DNA of 64,000 nt from Rallus limicola (taxonomy: Eukaryota > Chordata > Aves > Gruiformes > Rallidae). Of this stretch, positions 12,628-26,070 are shown one piece after another; the first letter of the stretch is position 1, and the number at the start of each line of letters is the position of its first letter. The notes below the pieces were generated by a model. That model saw only the letters and a list, made by a program, of their open reading frames with translations, was not told the origin of the DNA and made no database searches. The stretch spans positions 65,222,229-65,286,228 of the forward strand of contig JAKCOZ010000004.1 in NCBI GenBank assembly GCA_022605955.1, given 5' to 3'. Made by a program: the position numbers and the translations under genes.

Positions 12628-15600
12628 GATAACAAGAAGGACAATATTGTAAAAAATCATCACAAATAAAGTGTATACGTATGATAAGAAGAAAAGAATA
12701 CAATATATTCTGTTCTATTAATCAAATTAGAAACTGTGGTTTTAGACAATGCTGTAAGGGTACAGTTTTTAAAAGTAATTTTTAAGACCTTGCCTATATT
12801 AAGTGTCAGCTTAAGAAATGCATTTAATTTATTTATAAAAATTAATATACTGAAGAATCCTCTCTCTGTACATCATCCTATCCTCATTCTTCCTTTCAGA
12901 TAAAATACTTTCAAAAAGATGAGTAAAATGCTTATCAGCTGGAAGGAGGAAGAGGAATCTAACAGTTTGTCCATGTGTTGTGAGGCCTTTAGACAGAAAT
13001 ACTTCTCTGCCACAAACTCACACTTTGCCCAGTCTAATTAATGGAGGTTGACACTAAGGAGAGAATTCTTCCAAAATAATCCTCAACTTTGCAATATAGT
13101 TTCCCCTAAAGCCTACTTTGATGGTATAAATAAAGATTGATCTTCATTTTCAGAGAATACCCTGAATTTGTGATGTTTGTGAAAACTTTAATAGACCGCA
13201 CTTTCACTTCAATTATCAAGAATTTAAAATAGCTATCGAGCGAGTAATTGTTATAAAGGATTTCTCTATATATTATCTGACCAGATTTTGGATATAGCTG
13301 CTTTTTACCAGAAGGTGCTTGACTGAAGTCTGCCAGCCTATGTTCAGAACCAAATGCTGTCCAGCACTTCTAGCAGTTGATTGTCCAGAAACCTTCCCTA
13401 AGGCCACATCAGCACATTTTAGTTATAACTGCCAAAGACAATGGCAGAGAATAGACAACACAGTTTTAAAAGTATATTTTTCCACAGCAGAACACACTCA
13501 CACATTAACAACATGACACTGCAGGTTGATCCCCTTAGTGTTCAGTCCTGTTTCTCAGTCAAGTGATAAATTTGTGAAGTACTAGACCTGTACGAATTGC
13601 ACTTCCTTACCTATTGAGAAACTTAGTGTACATACTGTACACAACCCTACCTAGCTTTGTCAGGTCCTCTGCCTGTGCTCCAAACAGACAGTTCTGGTCA
13701 AACTTTTTTACTTGAAGTCAGAACTGAGGCACATGGCAAGGAGCTGATGCATCCAGCTTGAGGCATAAGAGCAAATCCAATAAACACATCCAAGAACTGG
13801 CAAACCTCTCCTACAAAAAAAAAATGGAGGCCTTGTGGTAAAAGCTACTGTGATAAACATGAGTGACAGAGAAATTGAAAAGAAAATTTAATAGTCTATT
13901 TTATAGTTTTATTCCTCAAACCCTCAGTACTCTTTCCAAATTATTATATTTTAAATATTTTGTTGTCATTCAGGTCAAATGAATGATAGCCATACACTTA
14001 CAACTTCATCAAAACAAGGAAGTATTTTTTTTCTTAAAAAGTTATCTGCTCTAACTTTGTCATAGACAGTACAGCCTCAATTGTCAGAGCAATTTTCTAA
14101 GTCACTTCTTATAGGTCCATTGAGAGCTGCAAATATAAATCAATCCTAGTAACCAATTTCCAAAGTCAGAGCAATTATTATATCCCTGCAAATTTTTTAG
14201 CTCTAAGTGTGGTGAAAGAGAATAATAATAAAAAAATATTGCCACTATCAAATCATCAGCTAAGCAGTGCTAAAAGCAAATAGCAATTTAGGCATCACTG
14301 TTAAGCAAGAGAAATCGCACCCCACTTGTTGATTTCCAGACTTCTCCTGATAGCAGAGGCACTTAGTGTTATCTCAATCAAGAGCAACAACAAAGCATGT
14401 CAGACGCAAAAAGAACCATTGAACATCTGAAGCCAGATTCACTCACAAGAGGTCAGAACACAGAGGCGGCAGGAGAACAAGGAAATCTTCCATTTCAGTG
14501 AGATACCTTATGTGGCTTTTATATGCACCAGAGACACCATCCCTGTGGAGTGGAAGAAAAGCAAGTGCTTCAGAGCTATAGGCTTGACAAAAATTATGCA
14601 GGTAGTTTGAGAAGCCCACAATACACTTCCTTCAGCTGCAATGGCTCAAGTGACTGGTCTACTGAGGTCCCTGGCAGCTGCTGCAGCAGAAACCTGTTAG
14701 AGAAATCATACAGAACAAAAGAAGCACAGACAGATGGAAGGAGGGAAGGACAGATAGATGAAAGAAAGGATGACGTACTTCTATTTTCATTGTCTAATTA
14801 TCTAAGCTTTATCTAATGCCAGTGTCTTACAGAGCTGTGATCAACAACTTTCAGAAAGGCAAGTTAGTTACAAAATGAAGACCAATCCGATAGGATCCTG
14901 TGAGAACAAAAATGTCTGAAGTTGGACTGTATTGACAACCTCACCCCAGTGCAGTCAACAATGGAGGAAGAGCAATAGGACAGGCAAATCATATATCACA
15001 CACATCCCCTTGTATCCCAGACTGCTCTAGGGAGGGCATGAATCTCTTAAGCCATTCATTTCTGATACCTTGACAGGTAGTGCTGAAGAAGAGCCAATGA
15101 GATACTTCTGATCTGTCATATAGAAGCACTCCTTTGATATATGGTTTACTGACTCCTCAAAAAGTAGAGAAGATATGTCAGACCAAAATAAAGAAAACAA
15201 CCAGAGTGAAAACTGTTGTAGAAAGAGTCAGGAGAATTTAAATTTAACTGTACCATAATTTCTCTGAGAGATGAGAATGGAGACGAGAATGGAGACAGGA
15301 AGGGTTTTCTCTTTTGAAAAAGATAAGACTTATGATGTCATTCGGTGTAAATTTAGGAGTGGTCCAAAACTGAGGTCCAAAACTGAGGAAAAATAAATAA
15401 ATTTTTTTACTAACATTTGAGGGCAATATAACAAATTCTCTTTGAAATTTGTTAAAGTAGAAATTCATTTTTTTAGCAGACAGCAGGATTACTCTACAGG
15501 TTTGTCTTCCACTGACAACCACAGTTCACAGTAACAGATCTGGTTAGTCCAGGCACAAATCAAATGCTACTCCTCTATTCATGATAATAGTTAAAATGTA

Positions 15601-15779
15601 ATCAAAAGGTATTGGCATAATATATATGGCAATTAGAGTGAAAACAGCATTAACCAAAGCCAAGGAAAACTGTACATGTAAATGTGAAGTGACTAGAAAT
15701 GGTTTAACAGCAAACTGTAAACAGTAGTTAATGAAGAAAATAATTCAATTTCACACAGGCCTTTGCAGTAGGGAGAACA
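12628..15779. other. AT-rich unique sequence, no gene seen
   Basis: No supported gene. It contains a 13-bp direct duplication (GGTCCAAAACTGA, 15361-15373 and 15374-15386) and a GAGAATGGAGAC duplication near 15271-15297, both minor. Confidence 0.5.
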
Positions 15780-16075
15780 CCTGGATAAGCACAGTTTGAT
15801 TAAGGATAACTACCAAGGTGTCTAGCAGGCAACTGTCATGCTTATCTAGCCTGTTGGAGTTCTTTGAAGATATTGCTGGTATAAGAGATAAGGAGAATTC
15901 AGGGGATGTAATATACTCAGATTTTCAAAAGTATTTGACAAGGTTCAAAACTAGAGATTAGTGGTTGAGGTAAAGAATAAGTGTTAAAATGGGCTACTGG
16001 ATCAGGAGCAAAGGATAAAGTATTGCTATAGAAGGAAACTCCTTACAAATTGGAAAGAGGTTTGAGGTCACTCAG
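15780..16075 (+). mobile_element. Ancient CR1/L3-like LINE fragment (RT region)
   Basis: On the + strand the sequence GATGTAATATACTCAGATTT then TCAAAAGTATTTGACAAGGT matches the conserved LINE reverse-transcriptase block that encodes a YxDFxKAFDKV-type motif. It is preceded by a segment with CTTATCTAGCCTGTTGGAGT, also typical of this block. Frames are broken by stops and indels. This is an old dead copy, opposite in strand to the old fragment at 8655. Confidence 0.6.
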
Positions 16076-17087
16076 GTTAATAGGCATGTGCAGAAATCTA
16101 GAAATACATTATTTATATGACATTGCCTTCTGAACTGAATTACAAAATATCTACATCACATATGATTGCATGCGAAGTGAATAATGAAAAAGAAAACTCC
16201 ACAAATGAATCAAAGGGAACTTGAAAATTCTCACCAAAAAATGAAAAAAGTTAATTAATTTAAATGAGATTGCTGACAGCTAAACCAAATGTTAAACAGA
16301 GGGGGAAAAAAAAAGATGAATGGGGAAGGCATAATTTTCAAGAATGTACAGCATGAAAAAAGACAAAGACAAATTTCTGGTTGGTTTTTTTTTTGTTGGT
16401 TTTCATTTTTTTTGCAAATGAAATAGCAGGTTACTCTGTTGAGATTATTCTACTGCCCTACAAGGCAATAATTAGGATGCTCACAGCTATTGCAGGTATT
16501 ATGTTAAATGCTGCTAAAGCACATGAAGGATAAAAATATAATATTAAACCAATAGAAATTTCAGTCAATCAAGAAATATAGGGGCTGTTCTAATCACTGT
16601 TGAAGAAACACAGAACCTTTGAAGAGATTTCATTCTTTTGTCTATGTATACCTTTATACCACCAAGACATTAAAAAGCAAGGAAATTAGGAGCAGAATAA
16701 GGATTCTGAGAGTAAAATTTTTAAATTTAAAAACAGACCAAAAAAAAAAAAAGCTTCTACAAAAGCCTATTAGAAAATTTACTTTAACAAAAACGTTGCA
16801 AGTTTAAGGAATATCTAGTGGATTTTTAATATTTAGCATTGCTACGTAAATACAAACCTACACTCAGCAGACACTGTCAATGTAAATCATCAACCAGGTT
16901 CAAAGTGCCTTTGAATAACTGCAAAAGTAGCCAAAATCCATTCATTCACGTTATCTATCTAGCAACCCTTCTCCCTTCCACACTGGTATGCAAAAGTGCA
17001 ACACAAATTAGTTAATCTGAAATCATGACCAAGAATGATTTCTTGGATCATTTGTTTACCCTCCACCCTTCTTCCCATATTTGCCAG
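16076..17087. other. AT-rich unique sequence, no gene seen
   Basis: Poly-T and poly-A stretches (about 16386-16412 and 16739-16752) and no coding signal. Confidence 0.5.
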
Positions 17088-17261
17088 TGTTTTGAGTTTA
17101 CATGGCAAGGTTTTGAGGGGGAGGGAAGGCTGGAGGGGTGGCTTCAGTGAGAAGCTTCCAGAAGCTTCCCCTGACAGCTGACCAGCTCCCCTGGGCCCAA
17201 CAGAACCAATACCAACTTGTGCTGGAGTAGGTTTAATGGTAGGACTTGTGACCCTGTTGGC
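17088..17261 (+). mobile_element. LTR retroelement fragment (second LTR family), internally deleted
   Basis: It begins TGTTTTGAGTTTACATGGCA then AGGTTTTGAG, followed by a GGGTGGCTTCAGTGAGAAGC block and AAGCTTCCAGAAGCTTCC. The inverted equivalent (GCAACGCAAACCCAAAACA preceded by CCAAAACCTTG) ends the element at 47420-48276, so both belong to one family. After about 130 bp the sequence jumps to GCTGGAGTAGGTTTAATGGT and AGGACTTGTGACCC, which resembles a unit of the element's internal tandem array. A deletion has therefore joined the LTR start to a distal part. Confidence 0.65.
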
Positions 17262-20200
17262 CAGGAATTTTAAATATGTAAATATTGTAAAATAAAGAAA
17301 ACTTTACTAGCTATTTTTTCTTATTATCATCAGTAGATGCGTGTTCCATATGGTTGACCTAATAGGCCTTAAATATATCCTACTCAGTCTTTGCTTCTAT
17401 GGTGAATGCAAATGTTGTCTCACAAAACAAAATATAGAAATAAGTTTTATAATATACTCTCCAATGCATTCAGCTCTATTTGTATAGAGGTGTTTTATAA
17501 CACAATACAGACATTTTAAATCAAAGCAAACCACTTCAAAAGGTACTCAGAAGAGCAATGACATAAATAACACTCTAGGTGTCCTTATTTCTTTCATACC
17601 AGTAATTTCTGTACCCAGTGTATTCAAGAAACAAATTCTTTTTTGTTGATTTTAAAACTAACTAAAAAGTTCTGATTGCTTATGAATGTGGTGGAGGAAA
17701 AAAAAAAAAAATTCACATCCCAGTCTTCCAGATATTATGTTTGCCACTAATACAGATGCTGTAAATGGGATTTAGTCCATGATATTCTTGCAGGAAACAG
17801 GCTAGAAAACAAATATAGCATATTTGGCTAACATACAAAGTTTTTAAATCCATTGATGATAATATGTTGAGTCAAGATTATTTGTTTTGATCACAAACTT
17901 TTTTTAATTTAACTTGATAGTAACACATCTATCCTTTGTCCTGATGCTTTGGAACAAGGTTTGGTGTGCTGGATTAGGTAATCATTTCATCAGAATTCAG
18001 AAATGCTGCAAAAAAATGTTATATTTTCTGAAATACTATGTACTGCTTAAAAATAATTCTTGTAGGTAAAAGGATATGCATGTTTTAGGTTTGACTTTAG
18101 GCACCAGCTCCTACTCTACTGTTATTTGATTTACTGTACTTTATCATGATTTGATTAGAAAAGAAGATCCATTTCTGAAGCATCAGAATAAAACTCAAAA
18201 TAGAGAGACTGTTATTTATAAGGATAAAGGTTATTATTTTGATATATCACATATCTTTAAACAGTTGTAAGCTTTAGTGGAGAACATGGAAACATTGTTG
18301 GACAAAAGAATCATAGAAAAAAAAAATAAATGGCCCAAAAAAATATAGCAAGTTTTCTGTTTAAAACACTGAAAACTTGAAATCAACCATAACTTTGCTA
18401 GTCAGCCTCCACAAAACCTGAGAGCAAATTAAAGACTGGAAATAATCTTGTCTCCTATAGAAAATATTTTACTGAATAAATATGAAGACCCAGTTTTGAG
18501 AAAATATTTATTTAGAGAGAATCCCTTATTTTTAAATTGTGTTTTGCAACTGTGAGCCTCCTAATCAAACCTTACTGAGTATTGGAAATGTTCAATCTTC
18601 ATTCAGTGATCATCTTAAACCTTTCAAAGATGATGCCTTAAATGATAGGACCAGCTTGATTACACCAGAAATAAATGCATTTGATATGAAATTTATCAAA
18701 TGCATACTTGTAAAGGCTTAATTCATAAGCATCACTCATGTCAAAGCAGATTTTAAGTATAAACAAATTTGTCTGAATATGCAAATTGAAGTACAACCCC
18801 TTTGTATTGCAAAATACATACAGAAAATATTCTACACATTTGTTATTAGTCTTCAGAAAGCAAATATATACACACACACACATTTCTGAAATGAATAAAA
18901 TTAACACCTTCATTATTGCTTTAGACTGTAAATGTCAATTATTCCTCCAAGGAAAAAATATGCTAAATTTAATTTCAACTGGATAAACTGATCTTCCAGA
19001 TTTCTCTAATATGTTTAAGTCTTTCTGGTATTTGAATTTTGTTTTCTTAATTTTTCTATTAGCTATGGATCATTGTATTGTGCAACTAAATGCACAAAAA
19101 AGAAAAGTTTTTGCTTTATTGTTTCTAGAATAGAAATCTGGAGAACAGATGAAGGGAAGAAAAATAATTATTAGATAATACTTTACAGCTATATCAGAGT
19201 TGGAGCTGATTGAGCAACCACAACAGAATTATTTTACATCAGTCAGTTTATGTCACTAAAAATTGATGTTGAAATATTTCCAATAAGATTTTCATCCAGG
19301 AAAGAAAAAAATCATCAGATAATCTAATCCATGATTATTTTTTTAATAGAACAGAAGAGAAATTGACTGTGCCTCACACTAATAGTCTAGTGAATAGACT
19401 CACTTAGCAACTTCAGGCTCTCAGGATCCATTAGAAAGAGAAGGAAATGAGATTCTCTGTTACAAGTGAGTGCCTTGACTAACCTGGTTTGTCCCTCCCA
19501 AAATACCTTGGCCTCATGCTGGTGCAAAACAGGATTTTTAGGCTTCAAAATTTTTCACAAGATAGAAAATCTTTTACAACCTCTCTGTTTGAAATCTCCT
19601 TGCCAAGATAAGCACTTACTTCTTGACTTTTAATGCATGAAAACATAAGACCATGGTAAATGTAGGCATCTTTCACATGAAAAAAAAAAAAATCATCCTG
19701 TAACAATTTAAGGTCAGTAGCTGAACTATATAATGACTGTGATACTTAAGAAATATACGATGGACCATATGAAAGCAGAAGTAAATCCTTCAGACTGATT
19801 TTTCATAAAGTATTTTGGATCATTCACTTACTTTCTTTGAAGTTTCTCTGGTTTTCTGCAACGTAAGTCTGTTGATTTCAAATGGTACCGCCTATTTGCT
19901 GCATTTATATTATATAGAGTGTCAAAAGTACAAGTACCTCAGGCCTGAGGCTGAGCAATGCATGAGATTTCTTTCAGAAACACCACAGAATACTGATGAA
20001 AGTCTCCTGAGAGCCTGACATTTTTGTTAAGCTTTTCATGTTTAACAAAATCAAAGAAAAAAATAAATCCTGATCAATTCTAATCCTGGTATTTGATAAA
20101 TAGCGAATAAGATTTACTTCCACACTAAAAAAAAAATGAGGAAATGTTATATAGTTTTTGTTGCTACTGACTTCACTTTGAAGAAGTGTTTCTAAGGAAG

Positions 20201-22532
20201 AGAGGTTTGCCAGGGGCAAGTGTAGAGAAATTTTTTAATTGGAAAACAGAATTAGAACAGAAAAATAAATTTGTAATACCTAAATTATAGCAAAAGGAGG
20301 AGAAATATCATGGAAAATACTCCTGTAAGCACTACCACACTTTAGATAGCATTCACATCCTCAAATGGCATTTATGTCCATCATAGATATACCAAGCGAA
20401 ATATGAATTCAGGATAATTGATGAGGAAAGAAAAGCTTTTAAAGTTGATGGACTGATAAAAGAAGACACTCAAGTCTTTAGCTGACAAAGAGGATCACTG
20501 ACTTGAAATAACTTCTTATAAAAGCAGGTCGTCTGGTCACTTGTATAAGATCATTTATGATGCAAAGCCAAAGGTACAATGCTGCCATATATACAGTACA
20601 TATCTTCAGATGCCTAGAGAGAAACTACTGCATGTCTGTCACTTTTGAAAACGAAATAAATGGTCCTGTCCTTCCTATTCATTTTTCTAAAATTCTGATC
20701 CAGAAAGCAGAAATGGTTTCTTTTAGCTAAAATGTGCATTACTTGCAATAACAACAGTTTAAGCATCAACAAGAAGGTACAAATCACTTACAACCACATA
20801 TTATTTACATAATACACAATTGCTAATTCCACTGTATTTACATTAAATTATTTTTTCCACTTAAAATACTCACTCCGTAAGCAGTTAATCTATATCCTAA
20901 AGTTCCCTTGATTTCAAGATAATATGCATCTATCAAGAAATGGGAAATTTTTTATACCTTCTTCTTGATAGTAATTTTATCACTAAAAATAATGACTTGA
21001 TACAGAACTTCTGACCTTAAAATAATAAGCATATTTCCCCATTTTTCCCTCAAGATGTGTCAAGAGTATGTGATCACTGCTTAAAAGTGTATGCTTGGGG
21101 AAATATTGAATACATGTGTACATTTAAGGCTATAAAGGTGCATCACTCTGGAAAATTTGTTTTCTCTAGGTAAAGCCATTCAGTTATTAGTCAGAGTAGC
21201 CCCCCCCCCTCCCAGGTTTCAGCAACAGTAAACACTTCAGAGGAATTAAAGAAATAAAAAATTATTCTCTCCACCTCTCTCCTCACCTCGCTTCCCCAGT
21301 TCACAAAGACTGCCGCTGCTACCTGTTGGTTTGGTTGCTGGGCGGTACTGCAGAAGCAGCAGGAGTCAGGAGAGCCTGAAAGATTTTTCCCAGACCTGAA
21401 ACAACTCCGGACAACCCTTTTGGATGGTATATATGGCGCGATAATACTGCATGCATCTACAATAAATTATGGCATTACTGTTCGCTTGGGAATTCATCAT
21501 AGCTGATATGATTAGGCATGACAGAATGATCGACCTTTTTAGATATACTGGAATAAGCAAACTCAGTTCTGCCTCAAGTGTCTCCAGCCTTGAACGCCTC
21601 CACATGGGTTAACTGCAATTTCTCTCATTGGCAGTTTGAGTGCTTTTGACATTTTTTTTAAGTTCTATATAAGGAAAACCTATAAGGTTGTTTGATAGCT
21701 TGTTGAACACCTCTTGCAGAAAGGGGTACAGTCACTTCTGCCATTGAGGCTGTAACATAAAACTGCAACATATCAACATTTCTCTTTTGCTTGCATCAGT
21801 AGTTCTTTAGTGTATAATAAGAGGTGAGTTGAAATACATTTGAAGAATGATTCAGATTATTTGTAAACTTACCTGTAACATGCAACAAGCTGGTTGTTGC
21901 ACTAGGTACCATTTCAGTACAGCTAGTGTTCTAGGATAAGGATTACAAATAGTGAGTTGTTTGGTTTGGGGGTTTTGGGGTGGTTTTTTTTTAATTTTTA
22001 TTGTTGTTTGAGGGGGATTTTTTGGGGGGGGGGAGGGTTGAGCAAAAAACCAAACAAAAAAGATGCGCAAATATTGATGTGCAAATATTTCCCAGATGCT
22101 TTTAGGCATATGGCTGAAAAATACTGTTGTCTCCTACATCTCTTGCTTTTATCAATAATGGTACATACAATGCTCAGAGGTCATCTTCCCTCTCAGATAA
22201 AGCTTGAGATAATGGTTACTCATGTGTTAAACTATTAACAAAAATAAAGACCAAAGCACTTGCTTAGAGCTAAATGAAGCCATGTTTTATAAAAACTATC
22301 CAAAACTAGAAGCCTATGAAGATACTTAGCTAGGCACCTAAGTTATAAATAAAATTAATCAGAATTATTTGTTTAAGCATCAAAACTTCATAAAATTGCT
22401 ATTGAAGCACCCTTGTGAAATGGATCGCATAACTTCAAGAATAAGATAGAACTTATTTCAGATGGACTGAGAAAGTAAAATGGGAATTGAAGTAGCACTC
22501 TATCAAAACATTGTTAGCTGTTACTATGTTAC
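17262..22532. other. AT-rich unique sequence, no gene seen
   Basis: No exon or repeat family recognised. Simple repeats include (CA)n at 18870-18882 and poly-C at 21200-21209. The interval 21280-21610 is less AT-rich than its surroundings and repeat-free, with frames on both strands but no recognisable domain. Confidence 0.5.
18865..18882. repeat. Short (TA)n(CA)n microsatellite
   Basis: ATATATACACACACACAC within unique sequence. Confidence 0.75.
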
Positions 22533-23098
22533 TGTACTGGTTTTGGTTGGGATAAAATTAATTTTCTTCATAGTAGCTCATATGGTGCTCTGTTTTGGAT
22601 TTGTAACCCAAAGAGCATCATTAACACAGGGATGTCTTAGCTATTGCTGAACAGTTCTCACACAAAGACAAGGCCTTTTCTGCTTCTTACCCCACTGCAT
22701 CAGTGAGGAGGCTGGGGGTGCACCAGAAATTGAGAGGAGACACAGCCGGAACAACAGGCACCAGCTAACCATGTGGCATCATGCTCAGCTTATAAAGCTG
22801 GGGGAAGAAGAAAGTGGGGAGATGCAAACATTTGGAGTTAGGGAGTTTGTCTTCTCAAGTAAACATTACACATGATGGAGCCATGCTTTCCTGTAGATGG
22901 CTGGATACCTGCCTGCCCATGGGTAATGGTGAGATAATTCCTTGCATGTGTGACTTTTGCTTTCCTTATTAAATTGCCTTTATCTCAACCCATAACTTTT
23001 CTCACTTCTCACTTCTGATTCTCACCCCTGTCCCACCGAGGGGTGGAGTGAGTGAGAAGCTGTGTGGAACTCATGCTGGTTGGGCTTAATCCATCATA
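22533..23098 (+). mobile_element. ERV-L-type solo LTR
   Basis: About 566 bp. The 5' end (TGTACTGGTTTTGGTTGGGA, then TAAAATTAATTTTCTTCATA) and the 3' end (GGTTGGGCTTAATCCATCATA) align with the ends of the provirus LTR at 55222-55809. ATTAAA at 22968-22973, followed by TTTATCTCAACCCAT, occupies the same place as AGTAAA...CTTATCCCAACCCAC in the young LTR, which marks the polyadenylation region. No internal retroviral sequence is attached on either side. Divergence is high and a 5-bp duplication is not visible, so this is an old solo LTR. Confidence 0.85.
22968..22973 (+). promoter_or_regulatory. LTR polyadenylation hexamer ATTAAA
   Basis: The position just before the conserved TTTATCTCAACCCA block matches the polyadenylation region of the related LTRs in this window. 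Now relict. Confidence 0.5.
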
Positions 23099-25985
23099 AC
23101 TGGCAAGGAAATGATCCTTGAAAAGATTATGGATCTCTGTCCAAATGCATAATTAGGCTTCAAAGAATACTGATACCAACCCTTACTGTCACCTACATAA
23201 GAAGCAAAAGACCTGATATCACAGGAACCTTTATTCTTGGCGAAACTTGCCAGAAGTTTCACGCTCCTGATAGAACTTCATCAGAACTTATGGCACCTGT
23301 GTCAATCTCCTTAGAGACATTTTCACCCATTTAAGATGAATTCCAAACAGTTATGAACACAGAACTAAAATTGTAGCAGTGTTCTTGTTTTGAATATATT
23401 TGTTATGTACAAGTGGAATAAAATGGGAAAAGAATTTATATATGTCTGATGCTTTAAAAACCAGCATTTTCACAATCCTAGAACTAAATTATGAGTTAAA
23501 TAAACTAATTTTATGAAGATAAAAATGTGAACTCAAAAAAAATTATTAGATTATATATTTCAAAACTCTGTAATTAATACTAATGATTGTATTAGTTTAG
23601 AGGATTATAAAAAACATACATTAACTAGAATTAAAAAAAAGCATTTAACAAACGAAGACTGCAATTTTTTATCAGTGATTACAAATTACAAACTAGGGAA
23701 AACCAAAGGACAGAAGATAAAATATCTGACTATTAATTTTGGAATATGTAATAAAATATTTTCTAATAATGGTAAATGCTAAAACTGTCAACAGCAACAC
23801 AAAGCACATTGAATTACAGCTCATCAGTATTTGGGAAAAATGTGTTAGAGATAGATGCATTACATAAAATAAGAATTACTTTCCCCTTCATCAGTAATTT
23901 CAGAGACCACTGAAATTTCTTAATTTAGTAGTTTAAAACTGTGGTTCAGATATTTTTTACCTGAGAATTTTAAGAGAGTTTTTTAAGTAAGAGCCTTTCT
24001 GGATCATTAAAATGGATTTTCAAGAAGCCTTAGACCTTTATGAGATACTTATTTAGCATGAGACTAAGCAATTAAATTAGAAATAAATGTAAAATAATAC
24101 ACACCATAAACAGTGGTTCAACCCAGTGTTCAGAACATTATGAATTTTTAAGCATTACTTCCAATCACTTTCAACTATTGTATTAAATCCAGGCAAAAAG
24201 GCACTGGAAAATCTTAGAGGCACTCTCTCTCTGCATCACTGTAGCTATTTACCTTATGAAAGGTTTAAAAGAAGATTAAAATGTGATCTGAAATTCAAAA
24301 ATTGAAGGTGTAATATCCAAAGACTTGCAGTTAGGATAAAAAGAAATGATATCCCAAAGTTATGTCTTGTATTATATTTCATGATCTATGAGCAAGTTTT
24401 CCATTAAAGTTGTCATCACTACAATTCTCTAAGAACTTTCAACAGAAAATTATTTATGTAGTACACTAAGCAACACCTGCCAATAATTAACAAAGACTTA
24501 AATAATACCTTTGGCTATTACTAACAATAGAAGACAGTAGGAACCACACAGCAGGATCTGTGACTTAAGTTTGCAGTCATGAGGTTTAAGTGACATAGCT
24601 GGCTCTAACTATGGCATGTTACAAATATTGCTAGTGAAGGAAGTAGCTGTTTGCCATCCTTTCCAGAAGCCTAAACTGGCACAGACTAGCCTTAACATGA
24701 AGCTGTCTTTGTGATACAAAGTTACTTTCTCCCCACTTTTTCTGTCAGACCTTTTAAATTGCTTGATTTTTACTCCATTACACTGTTATCCTCTGCTGCT
24801 CTACATCCAAATCTGTTGAGCACTCTGAAGGTCCAATATCTTCTACTAACTGCTTAGCCTCCTAACTTTGCTCAGATAGCAGATTTTATGCTTGTGCTAC
24901 AAACAGTATGATCTGTGCATGCAAGTTATCTGCATCTTTTATAACTGTGTCAGAATAAATATCATACTTTGATCTCAAAAATACAGATGTATTTATAAAG
25001 AAGGAACAGCTTACCCACAGAATGGAAGTTTGATACTTACTGTTTTGCACAAGAATGTAAAAAGATGGTAAAAGAAGTTAACAAGAAGAATGGAAAAAGA
25101 TCTCCTGTTTTAAAAACATTGGTCCAATGAAGCTTGATTAAAAGAATTAAATTAAAATATATCTAAATTGCAACAGATCCCAGTTGGTTTGCAATAGGAT
25201 GAAAGTTGGAGTTTGGAAAACTGAGAGGGAATATTAACAATCTTATTAATATAAGGATACACCATCTTTACTGCCACTAGTTCCAGCAACACTGTACTGG
25301 TACCACAGTATTTCTGAAGATATTCAGCTAACACCCTACGATACTGCAACATTTTTTCTTGCAGAACTATGTTGACTTGTAGTTCTGTATTGAATTGCTT
25401 TGGAGAATAGTCATCCAAAGCATCTTAGACAGATAACAAAGGTTTTAAGTAATCCATGTTTTTTTGACAATTCCTTATTAGCTTCAAAAATGCCTCAACT
25501 CATTTCGTTCGTTGTCTTCTCTGAAGACAAGGATACACTGTCTTCTCTGAAGACAAGGAAGATATGTGGCTCCAACTGTAAAATTTCATTCATTGCCATT
25601 TTTGGTAAGTCTTTCACTTAAACTTGATTATGAGTCATTTCTAAGATGCCACATAGAAGGGTAATAGGAGGATTACCACACATAACTTTTTCTTACATTA
25701 TTCTACTTCCTTCCTAAGCACTCACATCCTCACTATTTAGGCATGCTCCATTACGATACCTATTTACAATCTTCTTTCTGAATACTCATTTCTGTTCCAC
25801 AGAACAGTTGACAGACATGTTTGGAATGGACTAAGATAGAAGTACATTAACAAAAAGGCATCATAAAACCATATAGTTCATTACTGTGGCATATATGGCC
25901 ACCTTCACCCTTTAAAGTACTTCAATCTTAGAGTTTTATATCTAACATTCCTTCAGGCTCTATACTATACTCATAAAATATTATC
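23099..25985. other. AT-rich unique sequence, no gene seen
   Basis: A 21-bp word with a GTCTTC-TCT-GAAGAC palindrome is duplicated at 25513-25533 and 25539-25559 (period 26). No gene or transposon recognised. Confidence 0.5.
25513..25559. repeat. Two-copy 26-bp tandem duplication with palindrome
   Basis: TGTCTTCTCTGAAGACAAGG occurs twice, 26 bp apart. Each copy contains perfect arms GTCTTC/GAAGAC around a 3-nt centre. Probably a replication-slippage duplication. Confidence 0.75.
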
Positions 25986-26070
25986 TCAGAATCACAGACT
26001 GGTAGTGATTGGAAGGGACTTCTGGAGATCATCTAGTCCAAACCCCCTGCTAAAGCCGGATCACCTAGAA
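25986..26070 (-). mobile_element. CR1 3'-end fragment
   Basis: The + strand reads AGAATCACAGACTGGTAGTG, then GGAAGGGACTTCTGGAGATC and CCCCCTGCTAAAGC. This is the inverted CR1 tail. About 85 bp survive. Confidence 0.85.
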
